This document shows positions 1 to 6,333 of a stretch of DNA of 22,496 bases, piece by piece. Positions within the stretch are counted from its first letter, which is position 1, and every line of letters begins with the position of its first letter. This DNA comes from Burkholderiaceae bacterium (GTDB lineage Bacteria; Pseudomonadota; Gammaproteobacteria; Burkholderiales; Burkholderiaceae_C), in the NCBI GenBank assembly GCA_025458585.1, contig JALOSD010000063.1, positions 1 through 22,496 on the forward strand. The letters are read 5' to 3'. The notes below the pieces were generated by a model that worked only from the letters and a program-made list of their open reading frames with translations, ran no database searches and was not told where the DNA came from. Both the position numbers and the translations under genes were made by a program.

Positions 1-86
1 GGCGCCGGCCCGTATGCTTGCGGCTTCACCCCAGCCACCCCGCCGCCGTGTCCGACGCCCTGCCCCACCACGCCGCCGCCTCGCCG

Positions 87-434
87 ATGGAGCCCGCGCA
101 GATCTTCTTCAGCTTCCGCGGGCGCATCGCGCGCGGCACGTGGTGGCTCTACGGCGTCGCCGCGATGCTCGGCCTCGGCGTGCTGCTCACCGCGCTGCTG
201 CGCATCGCCGGCGTGGACCCGGACACCTCGGCCGGTGCGGCGTCACTGCTGCTGCTGTGGCCGTCGCTCGCGATCTCGGTCAAGCGCTGGCACGACCGCG
301 ACAAGTCCGCCTGGTGGGTCCTCGTCGGCCTGATTCCCGTCATCGGCGGCCTGTGGCTGCTGATCGAGAACGGCATGCTGCGCGGCACGCCGGGCCCGAA
401 CCGCTACGGCCCCGACCCGGTGCCGTCGCGCTGA
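87..434 (+). CDS. DUF805 family small membrane protein
   Basis: The 115-residue product starts MEPAQIFFSFRGRIARGTWW and contains SFRGRIARGTWW and KRWHDRDKSAWW, the two hallmark stretches of the DUF805 (YhaH-like) inner-membrane family. Between and after them lie hydrophobic segments (about residues 20-38, 53-65 and 76-93). It ends with the family-typical G-P-N-R-Y-G-P-D-P tail. The molecular function of DUF805 proteins is not established. An in-frame ATG at 18 would add 23 residues of low-complexity, non-hydrophobic sequence. I prefer the ATG at 87 because homologues begin just before the F-x-G-R-I/A-R motif, although neither start has a clear ribosome binding site. The gene converges on clsB, with a GC-rich hairpin in the 30-base gap. 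Family call is firm; role is unknown. Confidence 0.85.
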   Translation: MEPAQIFFSFRGRIARGTWWLYGVAAMLGLGVLLTALLRIAGVDPDTSAGAASLLLLWPSLAISVKRWHDRDKSAWWVLVGLIPVIGGLWLLIENGMLRGTPGPNRYGPDPVPSR

Positions 435-462
435 CGCGCGCCGGCACACGCGGCGGCGCGCG
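435..462. terminator. GC-rich hairpin between convergent genes
   Basis: A perfect 9-bp inverted repeat (435-443 with 454-462, CGCGCGCCG and its complement) has a 10-base loop. It fills the short gap between the stop of the DUF805 gene and the stop of clsB, which run towards each other. Its position fits a bidirectional terminator, but there is no T-tract on either strand, so it is not a classical intrinsic terminator. Confidence 0.35.
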
Positions 463-464
463 CA

Positions 465-1913
465 TCAGTACCGTCCCGTGAAGCCCGCGAGCCGCAGGTA
501 CAGCCGCGCCGTCCAGGCGACGACGGCGCGCTGCAGCCCCGCCCACCAGCCGCGATCGAGTCCGGGCATGCGCACCTCGCGCGACGACGTCACCGCGCGC
601 TCGAACTCGGCCGAGAGCTCGGCGGCGAACGCGCGGTCGCGCACGACGACGTTGGCCTCGAGGTTCAGCAGCAGCGACAGCGGGTCGATGTTCGAACTGC
701 CGACGGTGGCCCAGTCGTCGTCGGCGAGCGCGACCTTCGCGTGCAGGTACGCCGGCGTGTACTCGTAGATCTGCACGCCGCGCGACAGCAGCTCGGCGTA
801 CAGCGAGCGCGCCGCCATGCCGGCGATGCGGTAGTCGACCTTGCCCTGCAGCAGCAGCCGCACGCGCACGCCGCGCTTGACGGCCTCGCGCAGCGTGCGG
901 CGGAACTCGCGTCCGGGATAGAAATACGGGCTCGCGATGTCGATGCGCCGGCGCGCGCGCTCGAAGGCCTCGACGTAGCTGCGCTCGATCGTGTGCCGGT
1001 GGCGCAGGTTGTCGCGCACGACGAACGCGGCGCGCACCGGCGCGTCGGGCGTGTCGGCGAGCATGCTGTCGCCGGCGACGATGCGCACGCCCTGCAGCAA
1101 CTCGCGCGCGCGCGCGAACGGCGTGCGGCTGCGCAGCAGCGCGAGCATCTGGTGCGACCAGTCCTGGCCGAGCCTCGCGCGCTGCCACACCGCCTGCGCC
1201 GTCTGCACGACCGGCGACACGACGGGCCCGACGAGCTCGACCGCGTAGTCCAGCCGCGGCGTGTCCGTGGGCCCGTGACGCAGGTCGAGGCGGTCGTCGA
1301 TGACGTTGATGCCGCCGAGGTAGCCGCGCTCGCCGTCGACGACGCACAGCTTCAGGTGCAGCCGCCGCAGGTGCTCGGGCTGGAACAGCGCACGCCAGCT
1401 CTCGACCGGGCGGAACACCGTCAGCCGCACGCCGCAGCCGGCCCACCACTGCTCGAGCCGGTCGAGCGCAGCCTTCGAGCCGAAGCCGTCGACCACGACG
1501 TGCACGCGCACGCCGCGCTGCGCCGCCGCGGCGAGCGCGAGCGCGACGCGGTGCGCCGCCTCGTCGTGGTGGAAGATGTACATCGCGAGCCAGATCTCGT
1601 CGCGCGCGGCGTCGATCGCGTTGCACATCGCAGGGAACAGTTCGTCGCCGCCGCGCAGCAGGCGCACGCGGTTGCCGCCGCTGAACAGCGGCCGCGGGTG
1701 CAGGTACCAGCGCAGGTCGTGGGTGTGCTCGGCCGGCACGCCCGCCTCGCCGGCGGCGGCGACCGGCTCGGCTGGCGTTCGGCCGCCTACGGCAAGGCTG
1801 GCCGGCTCGCGTCGCGGCACCGCATGCACGGCGAGCCACGACGCACCGCCCGCCGCCGGGCGCGGCGCGCCGGGCAGCGGGTCGACGTCGGTCGGGTCGC
1901 CGGGCTCGCTCAA
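465..1913 (-). CDS. clsB: Cardiolipin synthase B-type phospholipase D family protein
   Basis: Predicted membrane-associated cardiolipin synthase, which joins phosphatidyl groups to make cardiolipin. Two HKD catalytic motifs are visible: HLKLCVVD at about residues 186-193, followed by GYLGGIN, and HAKVALAD at about 391-398, followed by TVGSSNID. This paired H-x-K-x4-D layout defines the PLD superfamily, and flanking text such as AAQRGVRV and SPYFYPG fits ClsB rather than ClsA, as does the absence of N-terminal transmembrane segments. The TTG start at 1913 overlaps the TGA of the upstream endonuclease gene (TTGA) and gives 482 residues. That leaves about 70 proline/alanine-rich residues before the conserved region. 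A GTG at 1739 would give 424 residues, closer to the E. coli length (about 413), so the start is uncertain. The adjacent endonuclease-family gene recalls the E. coli ybhP-clsB pair. Confidence 0.88.
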   Translation of the reverse strand: MSEPGDPTDVDPLPGAPRPAAGGASWLAVHAVPRREPASLAVGGRTPAEPVAAAGEAGVPAEHTHDLRWYLHPRPLFSGGNRVRLLRGGDELFPAMCNAIDAARDEIWLAMYIFHHDEAAHRVALALAAAAQRGVRVHVVVDGFGSKAALDRLEQWWAGCGVRLTVFRPVESWRALFQPEHLRRLHLKLCVVDGERGYLGGINVIDDRLDLRHGPTDTPRLDYAVELVGPVVSPVVQTAQAVWQRARLGQDWSHQMLALLRSRTPFARARELLQGVRIVAGDSMLADTPDAPVRAAFVVRDNLRHRHTIERSYVEAFERARRRIDIASPYFYPGREFRRTLREAVKRGVRVRLLLQGKVDYRIAGMAARSLYAELLSRGVQIYEYTPAYLHAKVALADDDWATVGSSNIDPLSLLLNLEANVVVRDRAFAAELSAEFERAVTSSREVRMPGLDRGWWAGLQRAVVAWTARLYLRLAGFTGRY

Positions 1914-2731
1914 CCCAGTTCGAGTTCGGCCACCAGCGGCAGGTGGTCCGACATCCGGGCCCAGGTGCTGCCGCGAGGCACGAACGTCGTGCGGCAGCCG
2001 AGGCCGCGCGTGTAGATGCGGTCGAGCGCGAACACCGGCACGAGCGACGGGAACGTCAGCCGGTGCGACGGCGGCAACCCCTGCGCCAGCGCGCGAGACA
2101 GGCCGATCTCGGCCATCGGCGCGTCGAGCTTCTCGCCCCAGTCGTTGAAGTCGCCCGCCACGAGCAGCGGCGCGCCGCGCGGCACGTGGGCGTCGACGTA
2201 CTCGGCCAGGCGCTGCACCTGGCGCACGCGGCTGGCGTGGATGAGGCCGAAGTGCGCGACGACGGCGTGCAGCGTCACGCCCTGCCATTGCACCGGCACG
2301 TGCAGCAGCCCGCGCTGCTCGAACGGGTGGTCCGACACGTCGTGGTGGCCGGGCTCGCCGATCGGCCAGCGCGACAGCAGCGCGTTGCCGTGCTCGCCGT
2401 GGCGCGTGAACGCGTTCGTGCGGTAGGCCACGCCATAGCCCTCGGGGGCGAGGAAGTCGGCCTGGCCCTGTGCCGGCCAGCCGAAGTGCGTGCGCTCGAA
2501 GCGCCGCGCGTCGCGCGCGTGGCGCAGCCGCACTTCCTGCAGGAAGACGAGGTCGGCGTCGAGCGCCGACACGCCGCGCGCGAGGTTGTGGATCTCGAGG
2601 CGCTTGCCGGGGCCGACGCCGCGCACGCCCTTGTGGATGTTGTAGGTGGCCACGCGCAGCGTCGTCGCGCCGTGCGGCGCGGGCGGCAGCAGCGTCGAGC
2701 GCAGGGGCCTGAGCGGGCTGGTGACGATCAC
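1910..2731 (-). CDS. Endonuclease/exonuclease/phosphatase family protein (YbhP-like)
   Basis: The 273-residue protein has the EEP metallo-phosphoesterase fold. It shows RVATYNIHKGVRG with Asn31, DLVFLQEVR with the metal-binding Glu66, HGNALLSRWP, GDFNDW (Asp194, Asn196), LDRIYTRGL and the terminal SDH (Asp262-His263) that completes the active site. The family includes nucleases, phosphoinositide phosphatases and sphingomyelinases, so the substrate cannot be read from sequence. The GTG start at 2731 overlaps the nudB stop (GTGA), and the downstream clsB TTG overlaps this gene's stop. All three are therefore probably translationally coupled. No ATG lies near the conserved N-terminus and no Shine-Dalgarno precedes the GTG. 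By context with clsB (as in E. coli ybhP-clsB), a phospholipid-related phosphodiesterase is a reasonable guess, but it is inference. Confidence 0.85.
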   Translation of the reverse strand: MIVTSPLRPLRSTLLPPAPHGATTLRVATYNIHKGVRGVGPGKRLEIHNLARGVSALDADLVFLQEVRLRHARDARRFERTHFGWPAQGQADFLAPEGYGVAYRTNAFTRHGEHGNALLSRWPIGEPGHHDVSDHPFEQRGLLHVPVQWQGVTLHAVVAHFGLIHASRVRQVQRLAEYVDAHVPRGAPLLVAGDFNDWGEKLDAPMAEIGLSRALAQGLPPSHRLTFPSLVPVFALDRIYTRGLGCRTTFVPRGSTWARMSDHLPLVAELELG

Positions 2732-3222
2732 GACGAGGACTCGGGGCGGAAGTCGGCGAGGAAGCGCGGCAGCTGGAGGATCGCCTCGGCGTTGCTCGGC
2801 GAGAAGCACAGGTCGGCCGCCTCGCGCCAGGGCAGCCATTGGAACCGCAGATGCTCGCGCGGGTTCAGCCGCACCGCGATCCGCCCCGGCACCGTGAGGC
2901 CGAACACGTGCTCGGTGTTGTGCGTGACGCCGGGCGCATAGCGGTGGCGCCACACGGGGTAGATCTCGTACAGGTTCGACAGCCCCCAGTCGCGCAACGC
3001 CGCCAGCGGCACCTCGGCGCCGCCGATCGCGATGCCGGTCTCCTCGGCGACCTCGCGCACGCAGGTGTCGGCGAGCGGCTCGTCGATGCGGTCCTTCGAG
3101 CCCGTGACGCTCTGCCAGTAGCCCGGCTTGTCGGCGCGCTCGATCAGCAGCACCTCGCACGCGGGCGTGTGGATCACCACCAGCACCGACTCGGGGATCT
3201 TGAAGCGCTTCGGCTCGGTCAA
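2728..3222 (-). CDS. nudB: Dihydroneopterin triphosphate diphosphatase (Nudix)
   Basis: The 164-residue Nudix hydrolase resembles NudB, which removes pyrophosphate from dihydroneopterin triphosphate in folate synthesis. The NudB-like blocks are SVLVVIHT, YWQSVTGS, then a Nudix box from Gly42 to REVAEETGI, and WRHRYAPGVTHNTEHVF, which in E. coli NudB reads almost the same (HRYAPGVTRNTE). The Nudix box is one residue longer than the canonical G-x5-E-x7-REUxEE pattern (G-SKDRID-E). I recall this variant from other Burkholderiales NudB proteins. The start is TTG at 3222, supported by a strong GAGGAG five bases upstream and by the conserved N-terminus MTEPKRFKIPESV. It lies downstream of aspS, as usual in this order, and its stop overlaps the start of the endonuclease-family gene. 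Confidence 0.9.
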   Translation of the reverse strand: MTEPKRFKIPESVLVVIHTPACEVLLIERADKPGYWQSVTGSKDRIDEPLADTCVREVAEETGIAIGGAEVPLAALRDWGLSNLYEIYPVWRHRYAPGVTHNTEHVFGLTVPGRIAVRLNPREHLRFQWLPWREAADLCFSPSNAEAILQLPRFLADFRPESSS

Positions 3223-3227
3223 GGCGG

Positions 3228-3233
3228 CTCCTC
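3228..3233 (-). promoter_or_regulatory. Shine-Dalgarno site of nudB
   Basis: GAGGAG on the minus strand, five bases before the TTG at 3222. It is one of the best ribosome binding sites in the window and decides in favour of a TTG start for nudB. Confidence 0.7.
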
Positions 3234-3363
3234 GAAGCTCGCGGGCAAGGGCGACGTACGCGGCGATCCTACGCGGTCCGAGGCGGCATGCCGCGCCTCG
3301 CGTGCCCGTGCCGCACGGGCGGCACCCCCGACCGATGCGCCACGACGCTTCGAGCGAGCGCCG

Positions 3364-3423
3364 CGGATCCGGCTTCGCCGGTCCGCTGGCGCTGCCCCCT
3401 CGAAGGGGAGGCGCCGCAGGCGC
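3364..3423. repeat. Cluster of three hairpins between aspS and nudB
   Basis: Three inverted repeats follow each other. At 3364-3385, CGGA and CCGGC (3369-3373) pair with GCCGG (3377-3381) and TCCG around a TTC loop, with one bulged T. At 3396-3408, CCCCT pairs with AGGGG around CGA. At 3411-3423, GCGCC pairs with GGCGC around GCA. The set sits just downstream of the aspS stop and upstream of nudB in a 217-base gap that otherwise holds nothing I recognise. It could end aspS transcription, or be a dispersed intergenic repeat of the type common in Burkholderiales. There is no T-tract. Confidence 0.4.
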
Positions 3424-3439
3424 ATCGGGGGTGGTTCAT

Positions 3440-5163
3440 TCACACGCGCTGCGGGTTGCGCAGGCGGATGTGCAGCTCGCGCAGCTGCCTCTCGTCGACC
3501 ATGCTCGGCGCGCCGGTCAGCAGGCACTGCGCGCGCTGCGTCTTCGGAAACGCGATGACGTCGCGGATGCTGTCGGCACGCGTCATCATCGTGACGATGC
3601 GGTCGAGGCCGAACGCGAGCCCGCCGTGCGGCGGCGCACCGTACTGCAGCGCGTCGAGCAGGAAGCCGAACTTCAGCCGCGCCTCCTCGTCGCCGATGTT
3701 GAGCGCCTGGAACACCTTCGTCTGCACCTCGGCGCGGTGGATGCGCACCGAGCCGCCGCCGATCTCCCAGCCGTTGAGCACCATGTCGTAGGCCTTCGCG
3801 AGGCACGCACCGGGGTCGGTGTCCATCAGGTCCTCGTGGCCGTCCTTCGGCGACGTGAACGGGTGGTGCATCGCGTTCCAGCGGCCCTCGTCCTCGTCGT
3901 ACTCGAACATCGGGAAGTCGACCACCCACAGCGGTGCCCAGCGGTCCTCGAACAGGCCTTTCGCGCGCGCGAACTCGCTGTGGCCGATCTTCGTGCGCAG
4001 CGCCCCGAGCGCGTCGTTGACGACCTTCGCCTTGTCGGCGCCGAAGAAGATCAGGTCGCCGGCCTGCGCGCCGGTGCGCTCGAGCACGGCCGCGATCGCG
4101 GCGTCGTGCAGGTTCTTCACGATTGGGCTCTGCAGCCCCTCGCGGCCCTTGGCGAGGTCGTTGACCTTGATCCACGCCAGCCCCTTGGCGCCGTAGATCT
4201 TGACGAACTCGGTGTAGCCGTCGATCTCGCTGCGGCTCATCTCGCCGCCGCCGGGCACGCGCAGCGCCGCCACGCGCCCGCCCTTCGTCGTCGCCGGGCC
4301 GGAGAACACCTTGAAGTCGACGTCGGCCATCACGTCGGTCAGCTCGGTGAACTCGAGCTTGACGCGCAGGTCGGGCTTGTCGGAGCCGAAGCGGTGCATC
4401 GCCTCGGCGTAGGCCATCACCGGGTACGCCGGCAGCTCGACGTCGAGTACGCGCTGGAAGACGTGGCGGATCAGGCGCTCGAACAGCTCGCGGATCTCGC
4501 CCTCGTTCATGAACGAGGTCTCGATGTCGATCTGCGTGAACTCGGGCTGGCGGTCGGCGCGCAGGTCCTCGTCGCGGAAGCACTTGGTGATCTGGTAGTA
4601 GCGGTCGAAGCCGGCACCCGGCTGGGCACGAGGTAGTCGCGCGCGCCCTCGGGCGTGCTCTTCGTCAGCATGGGCGTCTCGATGTCGACGAAGCCGTGCT
4701 CGTCGAGGAAGCGGCGCGTCTCCATCGCCACGCGGTAGCGCAGCATGAGGTTCTTCTGCATCTGCGGGCGGCGCAGGTCGAGCACGCGGTGCGTCAGGCG
4801 CACCGTCTCGCTGAGGTTGTCGTCGTCGAGCTGGAACGGCGGCGTCACGCTCGGGTTCAGCACCTCGAGCTCGTGCGCGAGCACCTCGACCTTGCCGCTC
4901 ACCAGGTTGGCGTTCTCGGTGCCGGCCGGGCGCGCGCGCACGAGGCCGGTGACCTTCAGGCAGAACTCGTGGCGAACGTCCTCGGCGGTCGCGAAGGTCT
5001 GCGCGCGGTCGGGGTCGCATACGATCTGCACGATGCCCTCGCGGTCGCGCAGGTCGATGAAGATGACGCCGCCGTGGTCGCGGCGGCGATGGGCCCAGCC
5101 CATCAGGGTCACGGTCTGGCCCATCAGGGCGTCGCTGACGAGTCCGCAGTAGGTCGTTCTCAT
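3440..5163 (-). CDS. aspS: Aspartate-tRNA ligase, frameshifted as sequenced
   Basis: Aspartyl-tRNA synthetase, charging tRNA-Asp in the cytoplasm. The N-terminal OB fold (MRTTYCGLVSDALMGQ..., GWAHRRRDHGGVIF) reads in one frame from the ATG at 5163 to GARDYLVPSRV (Val183, codon 4615-4617). The catalytic part, with motif 2 CFRDEDLRADRQPEFTQ, the GAD-type insertion and motif 3 GLAFGLDRIV, reads in another frame from GFDRYYQ to the stop at 3440. Homologues have 22 residues between these blocks, including the substrate-binding ALPQSPQLFKQLL stretch. Here only two bases remain, implying a 64-base loss. Adding 64 to 1724 restores 596 codons, the normal size. As written the gene would make no working enzyme, so a sequence error is likely. 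His30 and Gly81 resemble residues linked to non-discriminating AspRS. Downstream of DUF502 in the same operon. Confidence 0.93.
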
Positions 5164-5229
5164 GCTGTCGTTCCGGGTTCGGGGCTGGGGCGTGTCCGCG
5201 GCGGACGCGGTCGGGAGGTTGGCGAAAGG

Positions 5230-5246
5230 CGACGCCGGGGGCGTCG
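5230..5246 (-). terminator. Hairpin downstream of the DUF502 gene
   Basis: CGACGCC (5230-5236) pairs perfectly with GGCGTCG (5240-5246) around a 3-base loop. It sits 22 bases after the DUF502 stop and is followed on the minus strand by CCTTTCGCC, a weak T-rich stretch. It lies in the 104-base gap before aspS, so it could be an attenuator between the two genes or a chance GC-rich fold. Confidence 0.3.
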
Positions 5247-5267
5247 GCGGCCGAGCGCGCGCGGCGC

Positions 5268-5826
5268 TCAGCCGACCGGATTTCGGACCACCGGCAGCTG
5301 CGGCGCGAGGCCGGGCGCGGCCGGCGCGACGACGCCCATCGAGACGATGTACTTCAGCGCCGCGTCGACCGTCATGTCGAGCTCGATCACGTCGGCGCGC
5401 GGCAGCATCAGGAAGAAGCCGGAGGTGGGGTTCGGCGTCGTCGGCACGTAGATGCTCAGGTAGTCGCCCTGCAGGTGCTCGGCCACCTCGCCGCCGGGGC
5501 GCCCGGTGACGAAGGCGATCGTCCACGCGCCGGCGCGCGGGTACTGCACGAGCACTGCCTCGCGAAAGCAGCCACCACTGGCCGAAGTAGTTGGTCGCGA
5601 AGACCCCGGTCAGCAGCAGCACGGCGAGCATCACGACCACGCCGAGCCCCGGCCAGTCGCGAAGGCGCTCGACCGCCGCCTGCGCGCTCGCCGGCAGGAC
5701 CGCTGCGACGCCGGTCAGCAGCCAGCCGAAGATGCCGTCCATCAGGCCGACGAGCCACGCGAGCACCCAGACGGTGACCGCCAGCGGCAGCCAGACGAGC
5801 AGCCCGGCGACGACGAACTTCTTCAC
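5268..5826 (-). CDS. DUF502 family membrane protein, frameshifted as sequenced
   Basis: The N-terminal half, read from GTG at 5826 (MKKFVVAGLLVWLPLAVTVW), carries two membrane segments (about residues 3-28 and 60-78) and ends near TNYFGQWW. The C-terminal half reads in another frame: FREAVLVQYPRAGAWTIAFV, then YVPTTPNPTSGFFLMLPR and DAALKYIVSMGVV, all typical of DUF502. Relatives carry roughly 36 residues between the two halves (an IPVVRSIYSSVKQVSDTLF-like block). Here that part is missing and the frame changes at about 5568-5577. By remembered length, about 105 bases (3n+2) are gone. DUF502 proteins have no established biochemical role; the family commonly precedes aspS in betaproteobacteria. 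The GTG is chosen because the family starts at the first membrane segment; it begins 26 bases past the FmdB stop. The defect is probably a sequence error. Confidence 0.82.
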
Positions 5827-5848
5827 GCGCGGCTTTCGCGCCGGGGCG

Positions 5849-6244
5849 TCAGTGGCAGGCGCAGGAGGTGCCGCAACCGCCCGCCGACGCCGACGCGGCC
5901 GGGGTGTCGCCGCCCTTGGCGGGCGCGTCGCTGCCACCGGGCCCACCGTCGGAGCCCGAGCCGCCCTGCGAGCCGCCACCCGAGCCGCCACCCGAGCCGC
6001 CACCCGAACCGCTATCGGGCTTGGGGTCGCCGCCCGGCTTGGCCGCCGCGCCGCCCGAACCGTTGCTGCGGAAGTCGGTCACGTACCAGCCGGAGCCCTT
6101 GAGCTGGAAGCCGGCGGCGGTCAGCTGCTTCTGGAACGCCTCGGCGCCGCAGGCCGGGCAGACGGTGAGCAGCGGGTCGGAGACTTTCTGCAACACGTCC
6201 TTCGCGTGGCCGCAGGACGTGCAGCGGTAGGCGTAGATCGGCAT
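5849..6244 (-). CDS. FmdB-family zinc ribbon protein with Gly/Ser-rich tail
   Basis: The 131-residue protein starts MPIYAYRCTSCGHAKDVLQK with Cys8/Cys11 and Cys29/Cys32 (VCPACG). This is the putative zinc ribbon of the FmdB/CxxC regulatory family, followed by GSGWYVTDF. Residues from about 70 to 120 are low-complexity Gly/Ser/Asp/Pro, including GGGS repeats. The chain ends with a second cysteine/histidine cluster, GGCGTSCACH (Cys124, Cys128, Cys130, His131). FmdB proteins are proposed transcriptional or assembly factors, without firm function. GGAGGG lies six bases upstream of the ATG at 6244. It is the first gene of the fmdB-DUF502-aspS group, an arrangement I recall from many Burkholderiales. 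The long tail is the unusual part. Confidence 0.9.
   Translation of the reverse strand: MPIYAYRCTSCGHAKDVLQKVSDPLLTVCPACGAEAFQKQLTAAGFQLKGSGWYVTDFRSNGSGGAAAKPGGDPKPDSGSGGGSGGGSGGGSQGGSGSDGGPGGSDAPAKGGDTPAASASAGGCGTSCACH
5970..6005. repeat. 12-bp tandem repeat in the FmdB tail
   Basis: Three perfect head-to-tail copies of GAGCCGCCACCC (5970-5981, 5982-5993, 5994-6005) are followed by a partial copy. On the coding strand each unit adds four residues, giving a GGSG-type linker. Copy number could vary by slippage without shifting the frame. Confidence 0.85.
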
Positions 6245-6283
6245 CGGGAACCCTCCAGGACGCGGGATCGTGCAAAACCCGGC

Positions 6284-6289
6284 ATTCTA
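6284..6289 (-). promoter_or_regulatory. Possible -10 element of the fmdB-DUF502-aspS operon
   Basis: TAGAAT on the minus strand, 39 bases before the FmdB ATG in a 89-base gap after ubiB. It is one of few AT-rich hexamers around and is similar to the sigma-70 -10 consensus. No convincing -35 is visible at the right distance, so this is tentative. Confidence 0.3.
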
Positions 6290-6333
6290 ATCTCCGGGGG
6301 GGCGTTCGGGGTTTCGGGGCGCCGGGGCCGCGC

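Noticed and set aside
3223..3439. A small gene in the aspS-nudB gap
   Set aside because: No frame with a ribosome site or recognisable product; the gap is dominated by hairpins.
4600..4640. Programmed ribosomal frameshifting in aspS
   Set aside because: There is no slippery heptamer, and the conserved block is physically absent. Frameshifting could not restore it.
5960..6010. Tandem repeats considered as a CRISPR or minisatellite
   Set aside because: The units are 12 bases, directly adjacent without spacers, and encode an in-frame Gly/Ser linker of the FmdB protein.
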